Made by a program: the position numbers and the translations under genes. 28,893 nt of DNA, taken from the IMG/VR virus record IMGVR_UViG_3300017917_000782, positions 1 to 28,893 of that record; one strand, 5' to 3'. Positions 6,037 through 14,036 of the stretch are shown one piece after another (the stretch's first letter is position 1; each line of letters starts with the position of its first letter). The DNA comes from a virus. The notes under the pieces were generated by a model, which saw only the letters and a list, made by a program, of their open reading frames with translations, was not told the origin of the DNA and ran no database searches.

Positions 6037-7004
6037 TTGATATTCTGACCTTAATCCCCGGCAAGAAAAAACATACCCAAAGTGGTTGGTACAGTTTCAA
6101 TGCTGTATGTTGTACACATATGGGTCATCGCCAAGATAAAAGGGGTCGCGGTGGTATCAGAATGGATGGTGAGAATTGGAGCTATCATTGCTTCAATTGT
6201 AACTTTAAATGTGGCTTTCAGTTAGGTAAAGCAATTTCAAAGAATACTAGAAAACTGTTGTCATGGATGGGAATCGATGAACAACAGATTCAACGTTGGA
6301 ACTTAGAAAGTTTACAAAAGAAAGACCTAATTGAATATGTCAGAGTCAAAAAAGAAAAATTCAAAGCAGGCTTCAAAGAGACTACACTTCCTGAAGGTCA
6401 ACTGATTGACGAAAATAATCCAGATCATAAAATATATGTTGATTATTTGAAAAGTAGGAAAATAAATGTTCGTGACTATCCCTTCTTGATTACTCCACAT
6501 GAAGAAGGTAGAATGGGAAATCGTATTGTTATTCCATATACATTCAACAACAAGATTGTAGGTAACACAAGTAGATTCTTAGACGATAGAATCCCAAAGT
6601 ATCTAAACGAACAACAGCCAGGCTATGTGTTTGGCTACGACTTTCAAAAAAGAGATTATGAAGTTTGTATATTGGTTGAAGGTATTTTTGATGCACTGAG
6701 CATAAATGGTTGCGCATTAATGCATAATGATATCAGTGAAGACCAAGCACTATTGTTAAGTAACTTAAACCGTCGTATAATATTTGTACCCGACAGAGAC
6801 AGTACAGGTTTAAAATTGTGCAATAGGGCATTAGAATTAGGTTATAGTGTAAGCATTCCCCCATGGGAAGCTGGTGTAAAAGATGTAAATGATGCAGTAG
6901 TAAAATATGGCAAGCTGCCTACGCTATTAAGTATATTACAATATGCCACAACAAGTAAAGTAAAAATAGAAATGATGAGGAAGAAAATTGAGCATAGAAT
7001 ATAA
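6033..7004 (+). CDS. DNA primase (T4 gp61-like)
   Basis: 323 aa, close to T4 gp61 (342). It synthesises RNA primers for lagging-strand replication together with the helicase encoded next. An N-terminal zinc-binding region carries CCTHMGH (26-32) and CFNCNFKCGF (53-62). The TOPRIM catalytic core shows LVEGIFDAL (214-222, E216), the PDRDSTG motif (253-259, D254 and D256) and KDVND (283-287). It overlaps the helicase start by 17 bases, so the two primosome partners are co-translated. Its start codon lies in a perfect palindrome with a late-type promoter immediately upstream, which is unusual for a replication gene. Confidence 0.92.
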   Translation: MFDILTLIPGKKKHTQSGWYSFNAVCCTHMGHRQDKRGRGGIRMDGENWSYHCFNCNFKCGFQLGKAISKNTRKLLSWMGIDEQQIQRWNLESLQKKDLIEYVRVKKEKFKAGFKETTLPEGQLIDENNPDHKIYVDYLKSRKINVRDYPFLITPHEEGRMGNRIVIPYTFNNKIVGNTSRFLDDRIPKYLNEQQPGYVFGYDFQKRDYEVCILVEGIFDALSINGCALMHNDISEDQALLLSNLNRRIIFVPDRDSTGLKLCNRALELGYSVSIPPWEAGVKDVNDAVVKYGKLPTLLSILQYATTSKVKIEMMRKKIEHRI

Positions 7005-8403
7005 TATTGACATGCAAACATTGTTCCTTCGTATGATGGTTACGAATGCGGAACTTTATACTAGAGTGATGAACATTATGAATCCGGCTAACTTTGACAA
7101 GAAGTTGCGCCCGGTAGCAGAATTTTTAACAGAACACAGTACAAAATACAATGTAATGCCTGAGCCTGCACAAATCAAAGCAGTGACAGGCGTAGAGATT
7201 GATACATTGCCCGAACTAGATCAGGGACATTATGAATGGTTCTTGGCTGAGTTTGAGAAGTTTACTAAACGACAAGAATTAGAACGTGCGATTCTTAAAT
7301 CAGCAGACTTGCTTGAAAAGGGTGAGTATGATCCTGTTGAGAAACTAATCAAAGACGCTGTGCAAATCAGTCTACAGCGAGACATGGGTACAGACTACTT
7401 TGCTGATCCTCGAGGTCGATTGATGGCATTGAAATCTAACAATGGACAGAACTCGACAGGTTGGCCAAGCATGGATCAAAAACTCTATGGTGGTTTTAAT
7501 CGTGGCGAATTACAGATTTTTGCAGGCGGTTCAGGCTCAGGTAAGAGTTTGTTCATGCAGAATCTAGCAGTCAACTGGGCGCAGGCAGGACTCAATGGTG
7601 TTTATGTAACACTTGAATTGAGTGAGGGATTGTGTAGTATGCGTATCGATAGTATGATGACAGAGACCTCAAGTCGTGAGATTTTTAAATCTATTGACGA
7701 TATTGAGATGAAAGTAAAAATGATGGCAAAGAAGGCAGGTAAACTTAGAATTAAGTACATGCCAGCACAATCAACAGTAAATGACTTACGAGCATATTGT
7801 AAGGAATTGCAGATTCAAACAGGCACAAAAGTAGACTTTTTGTGTGTTGACTATCTGGACTTGCTTATGCCCGTCAGCGCAAAAGTCAGCCCATCAGACT
7901 TGTTCGTTAAGGATAAGTATGTATCGGAAGAATTGCGTAATTTAGCGAAGGAACTGAATGTTCTATTCGTAACTGCTTCCCAGTTGAACCGATCAGCAGT
8001 TGAAGAAATCGAGTTCGACCATAGTCACATTTCTGGTGGTATTAGTAAGATTAATACTGCGGATAATGTGTTCGGTATTTTTACAAGTCGCAGTATGCGT
8101 GAGCGTGGCCAGTATCAATTACAGTTGATGAAAACCCGTTCAAGTTCAGGTGTAGGTCAGAAAATTGAGTTGGAATTCAATGTAGAAACGCTTAGAATTA
8201 CAGACCCTAATCCTGAAGGATATCAACCCCCTAGACAAGCACAACCTAGTCCAAACGATTTAATGAGTAAACTGAAACCGCAGTCAAATGTTACAGAAGT
8301 GATTGATTCTAATACCGGGGAAATAGAACCTTTAGCTAAAAAAGTCGTGGCCGATGTGCAAAGTGCTAAACTTAAAACATTGCTAAATTCATTGAAGAAA
8401 TGA
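6988..8403 (+). CDS. Replicative DNA helicase (T4 gp41-like, DnaB family)
   Basis: 471 aa; the hexameric 5'-3' helicase that unwinds DNA at the fork and partners the primase. A DnaB-type N-terminal helical domain spans about 1-135. The RecA-like motor has Walker A GGSGSGKS (180-187), Walker B with VDYLDLL (287-293), and the usual TASQLNRSA and SGGISKINTAD segments. The last ~60 residues are a hydrophilic tail. TTG 6988 is chosen as start because GAGGAAG lies five bases upstream and the first residues (SIEYNIDMQTLFL) fit the family; ATG 7012 is the alternative. It overlaps the primase by 17 bases. Confidence 0.93.
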   Translation: MSIEYNIDMQTLFLRMMVTNAELYTRVMNIMNPANFDKKLRPVAEFLTEHSTKYNVMPEPAQIKAVTGVEIDTLPELDQGHYEWFLAEFEKFTKRQELERAILKSADLLEKGEYDPVEKLIKDAVQISLQRDMGTDYFADPRGRLMALKSNNGQNSTGWPSMDQKLYGGFNRGELQIFAGGSGSGKSLFMQNLAVNWAQAGLNGVYVTLELSEGLCSMRIDSMMTETSSREIFKSIDDIEMKVKMMAKKAGKLRIKYMPAQSTVNDLRAYCKELQIQTGTKVDFLCVDYLDLLMPVSAKVSPSDLFVKDKYVSEELRNLAKELNVLFVTASQLNRSAVEEIEFDHSHISGGISKINTADNVFGIFTSRSMRERGQYQLQLMKTRSSSGVGQKIELEFNVETLRITDPNPEGYQPPRQAQPSPNDLMSKLKPQSNVTEVIDSNTGEIEPLAKKVVADVQSAKLKTLLNSLKK

Positions 8404-8412
8404 CCCAAAACG

Positions 8413-8420
8413 CATAAATA
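8413..8420 (+). promoter_or_regulatory. Late promoter (CATAAATA)
   Basis: Seven of eight match to TATAAATA, 18 bases before ATG 8439, just after the helicase stop. AGGA at 8426-8429 provides the ribosome site in the resulting short leader. Confidence 0.6.
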
Positions 8421-8438
8421 CTGTTAGGACTATTTTTT

Positions 8439-8687
8439 ATGCAAAAGAAAACCCGTAGCCTTTTAGAAGAACTAGAATCGATTGGTAATAATCGTGATAT
8501 GTCGCATGTTATTGAGAGCAGGGCACATAATATTATTACCAGCGCAATCAATTTGATTGAACTTATCAATCGTCACTATGATGGTGAAAAGGCTCAAATT
8601 TTAGAAAAGAAGTTGCTTTCTGCTATTAAGTCCAAAGATCAAAATAGATTCAGTAAAAGTATAAAAAGGACAACAGATGAAAGCTAA
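8439..8687 (+). CDS. Small conserved phage protein, helical
   Basis: 82 aa, function unknown. It is predicted almost entirely helical with regular charged/hydrophobic spacing (LLEELESIGNNRDMSHVIES, then IITSAINLIELINRHY and ILEKKLLSAIKSKD). Similar short proteins occur near head or scaffold genes in marine T4-like phages, as I recall, so a small capsid or core role is a guess. It has its own late promoter and overlaps the next gene by 11 bases. Confidence 0.7.
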   Translation: MQKKTRSLLEELESIGNNRDMSHVIESRAHNIITSAINLIELINRHYDGEKAQILEKKLLSAIKSKDQNRFSKSIKRTTDES

Positions 8688-9237
8688 TGAGTTTTTAACA
8701 GAAGCTAGTATTATAGATAAACTTAAGGGGGCTTTTAAAAAGAAACAACCTCCTGCTGAATTTAAACCTTCAGGAGTTCAGGCTTCAATGTCTCCTGATT
8801 ATGAAACACCTGCATATCAAAGAAAACAGGCTTATTTTGATAAACAAGCAGCAGCATCTGCAAAACCTGTTACACGAATCCCTAAGATGAAAGTCAAAAA
8901 GACTGATCCTAGAACTGCTTTAGGTGCTAAGGGCGGGTCCCCTGAATTCAAAGCTGCACAATCTACAATACAACAAAAAGCTGTACAGCCCGCTGTTGCA
9001 CAACCTTCCGCTACTACTGCAACTAGAAAAAGACCTGCACAGGATCCTGCTACAGGAAAATTTACCAGTAGTAAAACTTCAGCGCCTGCTGCACCAGCTA
9101 AATCAACCACTACATCTGTTCCAGGAATAGATCAAAACATGCTAGCAAAGGCTGTATTGGGGTCGATAAAGCAAATAACTGATCCTGATTTATTAAAAGG
9201 TATACGTGCTTATTTGGACAGTAAGGCTAGTAAGTGA
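8677..9237 (+). CDS. Candidate internal head protein with capsid-targeting-like N-terminus
   Basis: 186 aa. It begins MKANEFLTEA, which resembles the short capsid-targeting leader of T4 internal proteins (MKxYxEFxxE-type). LTE-A fits the (L/I)-x-(x)-E cleavage rule of the gp21 prohead protease. The body is basic and low in complexity, rich in K, P, A and T (about residues 20-145), with a folded-looking end (MLAKAVLGSIKQITDPDLLKGIRAYLDS). A basic, disordered, leader-bearing protein under a late promoter would suit packaging with DNA. This is inference; a scaffold or core component is the alternative. Confidence 0.55.
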   Translation: MKANEFLTEASIIDKLKGAFKKKQPPAEFKPSGVQASMSPDYETPAYQRKQAYFDKQAAASAKPVTRIPKMKVKKTDPRTALGAKGGSPEFKAAQSTIQQKAVQPAVAQPSATTATRKRPAQDPATGKFTSSKTSAPAAPAKSTTTSVPGIDQNMLAKAVLGSIKQITDPDLLKGIRAYLDSKASK

Positions 9238-9238
9238 T

Positions 9239-10441
9239 ATGCACCTAAATGAAGCACTCAGAAGTTTATCAAATAAACTTTCTAAAATAGAAAAACCATT
9301 GTTTGAAGCAAAGGGGCACATGGATCATCCTGAGGATCTAGTGTTTCTTCAAGGACAATTTGGAACAGACAGAGCAATACAAGCAATAGTAGATACTGTA
9401 AAAAATCCTAAGGCAATTACTATTAAATGGGACGGATACCCAGCATTGATATGGGGATACGGTCCTGATGGTAAATTCAGTGTCATGGATAAACATATGT
9501 TTAACAAAGGCACTAATTCTGAGGCAAGGTACATACATAGCCCCGAACAATTTATTCAATATGATAAAAACAGGGGTGTGGATAGAGTAGGATTGCATCA
9601 AATATTAAATCAGATTTGGCCCGAACTACAGCAAGTAACACCTAAAAAGAAGGGTTACTATTGGGGAGATTTGTTATTCAATCAACCTCTAAAAGTACAA
9701 AAAGATGGATTATACCATTTTCAAGCTAATCCTAATGGCATTAGATACACAGTAGATCCCAACAGTGAAATAGGAAAAAAGTATTTTACTGGAAAAAATG
9801 CAGCTATTGTAGTGCATCAATTTATTCCTGCAGGTGCTGAAAGTACTGATGATGCACAGTCACTAGAGGGCACGACAGGTGGATTGGGTCAAGGGAAATC
9901 TCTAGCAATACTACCAGCACAAATGCCAGTAGTACCCAGTTTAAAATTAAACAAAGACCTAGTAGCCAAAGCAGAACAAAGCGCAAAACAATATGGACCT
10001 GAACTAGATAAGTTTTTTAGTAATCCTCCCCAGGCAGTTGATAGTTTCACTAACTTATTCACCAGTTATATTAATAAAAAAATAGTTGCTAAAAATCTGC
10101 AAAATTTAACTGATGATTTCTTCAAGTATGTTTCTAGTAGACCAATGACAGACAGTATGCGTAAAAAATTATTGGGCTACACAGATCCACAAACTAATCA
10201 GCATGTTCCGGGTTATCTTGACGGCAATAAAGACGTAATACAGCATATATTTCAAATTTGGATCGATATTTACAATTTAAAAATGAGCCTTGTACCTCAA
10301 CTAGATAAAGCAGCGGAAACTGCCCCTGTACAGGGATACTTACAAGACGGTACTAGAACACAAGAAGGATTCGTATCTAACGGACTAAAACTTGTAAATC
10401 GAATGGGATTCAGTGCTCAGAATTTAGCCGGCCAGCGTTAA
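9239..10441 (+). CDS. DUF6267-like protein with ligase-type KxDG motif
   Basis: 400 aa from ATG 9239, just after the previous stop; the open frame to 9206 is read-through. It matches my memory of the marine-phage DUF6267 family: GHMDHPEDLVF (26-36), then ITIKWDGYPALIWG (60-73). KWDG (63-66) has the form of motif I (KxDG) in covalent nucleotidyltransferases such as DNA and RNA ligases, where the Lys is adenylylated. YYWGDLLF (140-147) and VVHQFI (191-196) may be later strands of the same fold. A C-terminal helical half (about 225-400) is unlike known ligases. Function is unproven. It sits among head-associated genes rather than repair genes. Confidence 0.7.
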   Translation: MHLNEALRSLSNKLSKIEKPLFEAKGHMDHPEDLVFLQGQFGTDRAIQAIVDTVKNPKAITIKWDGYPALIWGYGPDGKFSVMDKHMFNKGTNSEARYIHSPEQFIQYDKNRGVDRVGLHQILNQIWPELQQVTPKKKGYYWGDLLFNQPLKVQKDGLYHFQANPNGIRYTVDPNSEIGKKYFTGKNAAIVVHQFIPAGAESTDDAQSLEGTTGGLGQGKSLAILPAQMPVVPSLKLNKDLVAKAEQSAKQYGPELDKFFSNPPQAVDSFTNLFTSYINKKIVAKNLQNLTDDFFKYVSSRPMTDSMRKKLLGYTDPQTNQHVPGYLDGNKDVIQHIFQIWIDIYNLKMSLVPQLDKAAETAPVQGYLQDGTRTQEGFVSNGLKLVNRMGFSAQNLAGQR

Positions 10442-10476
10442 TTTTACATCCAAAACCAAGATTTTTTTGTATCTGG

Positions 10477-10484
10477 CATAAATA
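10477..10484 (+). promoter_or_regulatory. Late promoter (CATAAATA)
   Basis: 46 bases upstream of ATG 10530. A hairpin GAAGC-AGTAG-GCTTC (10492-10506) lies at the 5' end of the predicted leader and may stabilise the RNA. AAAGGA (10516-10521) is the ribosome site. Confidence 0.6.
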
Positions 10485-10529
10485 AGTGTATGAAGCAGTA
10501 GGCTTCAAACTTATAAAAGGAATATTAAA

Positions 10530-10919
10530 ATGGCACAATTTACAAAAGTTAACGGTGACTATCAACCAGTCGTAGTATTGGATTCTGGCGTTGTTGCATC
10601 TGCACCTGGTGCAGGTTGGAACAGTGGTTTAAACGCAGTTGTTTCTGGCGCAACAGTACAACCACAAGGTCCTAAGTTAGACTTCTTCACTCTAACAAAA
10701 GACACTGGCGCTTTCAGCACAGACAACATCAATACTATTGTTCAGACACTACAACAGTTAGCAACAATTTACATCTATGAGTACACAGATACTTCAAATG
10801 ACACATTTGCAGTTGCTGTATACCCAACAGGTGCATGGACAACATCTAGCATCGACACAGCAGTTACAGCAGCAGGTGTTGCAGTAACAGTTGCAGCAAG
10901 TGCTACATTCACAAACTAA
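10530..10919 (+). CDS. Small late virion protein, monocistronic
   Basis: 129 aa, no family recognised. Rich in A, T, V and G with alternating hydrophobic residues and no Cys, as expected of a beta-rich structural protein (VVVLDSGVVASAPGAGW, IYIYEYTD, FAVAVYPTGAWT). It is the only gene here with its own late promoter, a 5' leader hairpin and a strong terminator, so it is probably made in large amounts. A capsid decoration or other abundant virion protein is the best guess. It shares style with the small protein at 16438. Confidence 0.65.
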   Translation: MAQFTKVNGDYQPVVVLDSGVVASAPGAGWNSGLNAVVSGATVQPQGPKLDFFTLTKDTGAFSTDNINTIVQTLQQLATIYIYEYTDTSNDTFAVAVYPTGAWTTSSIDTAVTAAGVAVTVAASATFTN

Positions 10920-10941
10920 TCTAATCTTTTAGATTAAACAA

Positions 10942-10966
10942 CCCGAGATTTATTCTCGGGTTTTTT
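10942..10966 (+). terminator. Rho-independent terminator
   Basis: CCCGAGA (10942-10948) and TCTCGGG (10954-10960) form a perfect 7-bp stem with a 5-base loop, followed by six T. A smaller stem TAATCT/AGATTA (10922-10936) precedes it. It ends the 10530 transcript. Confidence 0.9.
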
Positions 10967-10971
10967 ATTGA

Positions 10972-10979
10972 TCTAAATA
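10972..10979 (+). promoter_or_regulatory. Late promoter (TCTAAATA), leaderless type
   Basis: The last base of the motif is only five bases before ATG 10985, so the predicted RNA would start at or within the start codon. Confidence 0.5.
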
Positions 10980-10984
10980 ATAGT

Positions 10985-11440
10985 ATGATTGTAATTACCT
11001 GTTATACGTTGTTTGATATTACACATACTGGAGTCAGAAACAGGGCTAAACCACCTGAGGATCAGGATTTTGAACTTTGGTTGAAAAAACGAAATACCCA
11101 ATGCAATTTTGATACTATACAACAGGCAATTTCTTTAAGGTCTCAACCAGATATTATTTCTAATCCAAAAAAGATTAATATTAGGTTGGATGAGTTTAAC
11201 AATTTTGGATTTTTGTATAGACAACTAGAAGATGAAACTTATCCATGTTGGACATTTAAATTTACGGTTCAGCACCCAAGTGTGTTTGCTGACGGAATAA
11301 ATGAGTTGGGTGCGTTATATAATGATTGTCATGGCGTACCTATGATTAAATGCGACACTCAATGGGATAAATTATCTGAGTCATTAGATGGATCCGATGA
11401 ACTTAGAAACATCTATTTCGAGGTAGCCAAAGATGATTAA
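10985..11440 (+). CDS. Conserved T4-like phage protein of unknown function
   Basis: 151 aa. The opening MIVITCYTLFDITHTGV followed by RNTQCNFDTIQQAISLRSQP recalls a protein conserved across marine T4-like phages (from memory, unnamed). The middle (CWTFKFTVQHPSVFADG) and LYNDCHGVPMIKC look like a compact alpha/beta domain. No catalytic motif is evident. A terminator and a late promoter directly precede it, with no Shine-Dalgarno, so it may be made from a leaderless late RNA. It overlaps the next gene by eight bases. Confidence 0.7.
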   Translation: MIVITCYTLFDITHTGVRNRAKPPEDQDFELWLKKRNTQCNFDTIQQAISLRSQPDIISNPKKINIRLDEFNNFGFLYRQLEDETYPCWTFKFTVQHPSVFADGINELGALYNDCHGVPMIKCDTQWDKLSESLDGSDELRNIYFEVAKDD

Positions 11441-11900
11441 AAACATAGAACATTATAAAGTCCAAAACTTCTTTAATTCAGATTTTGTCAAAGATTTAGT
11501 AACCATTTCAATTTTTAAAAATCCAGACGGATCCTATGAATTGTTTGATACATACACTATTAAATTAATAGATAAAAAATATCATATAGAAACCAAGCAT
11601 ACTTTTGAAACTATCGAATTTTATTCACTACAGAATGCTGTTACTTGGTGCATATATACTCGAAAAGATAAAATCACAGAAGCAAATAGAATTTACAATT
11701 TAGACAAGTTAATAGAAGGAATCAACTTTTCTATTTTTTCTCTTAGGTCTAAGTTAAAAAATACTAAGGATTTGGACAATATCGTCATATACAGCGGTAA
11801 ATTGTCACAAGACGAAGTAAAAAAGCACAATCTAATACATGAATTATCTGAGTACAGGTCTCAGGCTAATTATTGGCAAATAAATGATTTGACGATATAA
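11433..11900 (+). CDS. Conserved phage protein of unknown function
   Basis: 155 aa. An N-terminal half with beta-like segments (YELFDTYTIKLIDKKYHIET) leads into a helical half (EFYSLQNAVTWCIYTRKDKI, EANRIYNLDKLIEGINFSIF) and a charged C-terminus with SEYRSQANYWQINDL. The combination resembles an unnamed family of marine T4-like phages, by recollection only. It starts inside the end of the previous gene, so translation is probably coupled. No active-site pattern was found. Confidence 0.68.
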   Translation: MIKNIEHYKVQNFFNSDFVKDLVTISIFKNPDGSYELFDTYTIKLIDKKYHIETKHTFETIEFYSLQNAVTWCIYTRKDKITEANRIYNLDKLIEGINFSIFSLRSKLKNTKDLDNIVIYSGKLSQDEVKKHNLIHELSEYRSQANYWQINDLTI

Positions 11901-11902
11901 AG

Positions 11903-11945
11903 TCCAAAACTTATGTAAAATGATAAATATATTATAACCTTTGGA
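11903..11945 (+). promoter_or_regulatory. Hairpin enclosing a late promoter before 11954
   Basis: TCCAAA (11903-11908) can pair with TTTGGA (11940-11945). The GGA of the right arm is the only purine-rich ribosome site before ATG 11954, and the late promoter GATAAATA (11922-11929) is in the 31-base loop. This is the weakest of the six such hairpins. Confidence 0.35.
11922..11929 (+). promoter_or_regulatory. Late promoter (GATAAATA)
   Basis: 24 bases upstream of ATG 11954, in the loop of the inverted repeat 11903-11945. Confidence 0.6.
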
Positions 11946-11953
11946 ATACTATT

Positions 11954-12649
11954 ATGAAATTAACCGATTTCGACAAAAAAGAATATGCTAACCAGGCTCT
12001 AAAAGAGAACTATAAGATTGATCTTGATGTAAGCAAAATGACTATGCCTGCAACTAGAACTATGCTTAAAAAAGTTCGTTCATTAGCTATGGAAGCTAAA
12101 CAAGCACATGACATTGCTAACCCAGCATACATGAAGCTAGTTTTTATGGAGCAAGCTCTTGTTAATCATTACAATGAGTTAGCAACCAATCGTCCTCGCA
12201 TAGTTGTTGAGAACGAAGAAGTTGAAAAGTCTCAAGTTGTTTTAGCTGCTCAGGACATGGTAGATAGCGTTCAAAAAATGATCGAAGAAGTTAGTGACAT
12301 GCTTGTAAAAGAATTGCCTGCATTAACAGACAGCATTCAATCTGAAATTGGTGTTAATGAATCTGAGCAATTCAATCAACAAGTCACAGAAGCATTAACA
12401 TCTTTGCAATCAGCATTAACACAAAGTCAAGGTACACTAAAAGGTGCTCTAGGTACTATCACCGGTCAAGGTGGTGGATTTGGTGCAGAAATGGGACCTG
12501 AATTAGATGCTGATGTTGGTGTAGAGGAACCACTTCCTGCAGGCGGAGAAGAAACAGTTGATGTTGACTTAGAAGAACCCGCTCCTGAACTACCACCAGA
12601 AGAGCCAGAAGCAGCACCATTGGGCGGAGCAGGTAGAGCCAAGAGATAA
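11954..12649 (+). CDS. Virion/prohead-core-like protein with acidic tail
   Basis: 231 aa. Starts MKLTDFDKKEYANQALKENY. A long helical region follows (about 40-165), with NPAYMKLVFMEQALVNHYNE and a conserved-looking VVENEEVEKSQVVLAAQDMVDSVQKM. The last ~50 residues are very acidic and P/G-rich (EEPLPAGGEETVDVDLEEP and onward), ending in basic AGRAKR. As I recall, marine T4-like phages carry a homologue annotated only as a structural protein. The helical body plus acidic tail suits a prohead core or scaffold-associated role, but this is inferred. It has its own late promoter. Confidence 0.68.
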   Translation: MKLTDFDKKEYANQALKENYKIDLDVSKMTMPATRTMLKKVRSLAMEAKQAHDIANPAYMKLVFMEQALVNHYNELATNRPRIVVENEEVEKSQVVLAAQDMVDSVQKMIEEVSDMLVKELPALTDSIQSEIGVNESEQFNQQVTEALTSLQSALTQSQGTLKGALGTITGQGGGFGAEMGPELDADVGVEEPLPAGGEETVDVDLEEPAPELPPEEPEAAPLGGAGRAKR

Positions 12650-12651
12650 TC

Positions 12652-12972
12652 ATGCGCCTCTATGAGTTCGCTACGGACCCACTAATACCTAAACTTATTG
12701 CCGTCTCCGATCAATTAAAAAGTGATTTGGATGACGGCAGTATCCAACCTGAGATGACTTTGCAAACATTCATTGAATACTTGCAAGCATTTGGTATAAC
12801 ATTGGGTGCTAATGACTTATATAACATGATTAAAAAACCACCATTAAATCAACTAATAAGCAATATCAAGGGAAACCAGGTTGTGTTTAAAGGTTATGGA
12901 ACAATAGATCAACCTGAAGACGAGAAAAAGAAAATCGTCCAACAAATGGCAAAATCAGCACAAAAATCATGA
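12652..12972 (+). CDS. Small conserved phage protein with MRLYEF start
   Basis: 106 aa. The N-terminus MRLYEF resembles the T4 capsid-targeting leader form (MKxYxEF), as in the 8677 gene. The rest is helical: LIPKLIAVSDQLKSDLDDG, MTLQTFIEYLQAFGITLGAN, DLYNMIKKPPLNQLISNI, then IVQQMAKSAQKS at the end. Marine T4-like phages carry similar unnamed proteins next to the acidic-tailed protein, by recollection. It lies three bases after that gene and overlaps the IscA-like gene as ATGA, so it is part of the same late operon. A head-core role is possible but unproven. Confidence 0.68.
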   Translation: MRLYEFATDPLIPKLIAVSDQLKSDLDDGSIQPEMTLQTFIEYLQAFGITLGANDLYNMIKKPPLNQLISNIKGNQVVFKGYGTIDQPEDEKKKIVQQMAKSAQKS

Positions 12973-13289
12973 TAACCGCTACTGATAAAGCAGTATCAAA
13001 AATCAAGCAGCAAATCGATAAAAGAGGAAAAGGAATAGGAATACGAGTAGGAATCAAAACTACAGGTTGTTCCGGGCTTGCCTACACCTTAGAGTATGTT
13101 GATAGTAAGATTCCAGATGATTTAGAATTTGATTGTGATGGTTGTAAAATATATGTTGATCCAAAAAGTTGTCCTTATGTTCAAGGCATGACAATTGATT
13201 ATATAAGAAATGGACTGAATGAGGGTTTTGAATTTAAAAACCCTAACGAGAGAGACAGATGCGGTTGTGGTGAAAGTTTTCGAGTATAA
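12969..13289 (+). CDS. IscA/HesB-like iron-sulfur carrier protein
   Basis: 106 aa, full family length. Three ligand cysteines are in canonical places: C34 in TGCSGLAY, and C98 and C100 in CGCGESF. A-type carriers of this kind receive and pass on Fe-S clusters. The core strands (GIGIRVGIKTTGCSG, IYVDPKSC) and the YVQGMTIDYI segment are normal, so it should be active. It starts within the previous stop and is probably an auxiliary metabolic gene that helps mature Fe-S enzymes during infection. The RecB/Cas4-type nuclease downstream belongs to a superfamily in which some members bind Fe-S, but that nuclease shows no Cys cluster. Confidence 0.93.
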   Translation: MITATDKAVSKIKQQIDKRGKGIGIRVGIKTTGCSGLAYTLEYVDSKIPDDLEFDCDGCKIYVDPKSCPYVQGMTIDYIRNGLNEGFEFKNPNERDRCGCGESFRV

Positions 13290-13317
13290 CCAATTAAATA
13301 TGATTTATATTAAAATG

Positions 13318-13326
13318 TGTTATAAT
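13318..13326 (+). promoter_or_regulatory. Extended -10 sigma70 promoter, leaderless
   Basis: TG-T-TATAAT (13318-13326) is a perfect extended -10 element with no good -35. RNA would start about seven bases later, at the A of ATG 13333, giving a leaderless mRNA. No Shine-Dalgarno is present. Confidence 0.55.
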
Positions 13327-13332
13327 CGTTAG

Positions 13333-14019
13333 ATGTATATACCAAACAAATACAATTACATAAACATAAACAGAGAGAACATCAATGGAGAACGTAGATA
13401 TGCTACACCTGATGGTGAGAAACTACCTAGCGTAACTACGATACTTTCAGCTACTACTCCCAAAGAAAAACTCCAAGCGTTACAAGAATGGCGTAACCGC
13501 GTGGGGCATAAACAAGCACAGGCTATTACCACTGAGGCAGCGGGCCGAGGAACTCGTATGCACAAGTGGCTTGAAGATTACGTCAAAACGGGAAAAATAG
13601 GAACTCCCGGTTCTAATCCTTACTCTATTCAAAGTCACAAAATGGCTGAGAATATCATTTATCAAGGACTCAGTAAATGTAATGAATTTTGGGGAACAGA
13701 AGTAGGACTGTATTTTCCTAAAGTTTATGCAGGAACCACTGACTTGGTCGGAATCCATGATGGTTCAGAAGCAATCATGGACCATAAGCAGACTAATAAG
13801 CCCAAGAAAAAAGAGTGGATAGAAGATTATTTCATTCAGCTAGCAGCCTATGCTAACGCACATAACGAAGTTCACGGAACAAACATACGCAAGGGCGTCA
13901 TTTTTATGTGTTCCGCAGACAATATATACCAAGAATTCATTTTAGAGGGTAATGAATTTATTGAGGCTTCCGATAAATGGTGGCGCAGGGTAGAACAGTA
14001 CTACACACAGTTCATATGA
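13333..14019 (+). CDS. PD-(D/E)XK nuclease, RecB/Cas4-type exonuclease
   Basis: 228 aa. The superfamily motifs occur in order: GRGTRMHKWL (71-80, His77), E123 in FWGTEVGLYF, AGTTDLVG (133-140, D137), the D150-x-K152 catalytic pair in IMDHKQT, and the QxxxY motif IQLAAY (168-173, Q169). This pattern is typical of the single-domain RecB-family nucleases of phages used in recombination or DNA degradation. No helicase domain and no Cys cluster for Fe-S binding were seen. It has its own extended -10 promoter and is probably early, unlike its late neighbours. Confidence 0.88.
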   Translation: MYIPNKYNYININRENINGERRYATPDGEKLPSVTTILSATTPKEKLQALQEWRNRVGHKQAQAITTEAAGRGTRMHKWLEDYVKTGKIGTPGSNPYSIQSHKMAENIIYQGLSKCNEFWGTEVGLYFPKVYAGTTDLVGIHDGSEAIMDHKQTNKPKKKEWIEDYFIQLAAYANAHNEVHGTNIRKGVIFMCSADNIYQEFILEGNEFIEASDKWWRRVEQYYTQFI

Positions 14020-14028
14020 TGATTTAGT

Positions 14029-14036
14029 GATAAATA
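14029..14036 (+). promoter_or_regulatory. Late promoter (GATAAATA) of the fibre gene
   Basis: 27 bases upstream of ATG 14064. Its last base is the first of the inverted repeat at 14036-14063, so initiation would fall inside the left arm. Confidence 0.65.

Noticed and set aside
8832-9130. Two overlapping open frames (plus and minus) inside the 8677 gene
   Set aside because: Both arise from the low-complexity Lys/Pro/Ala/Thr codons of the main gene and show no independent signals.
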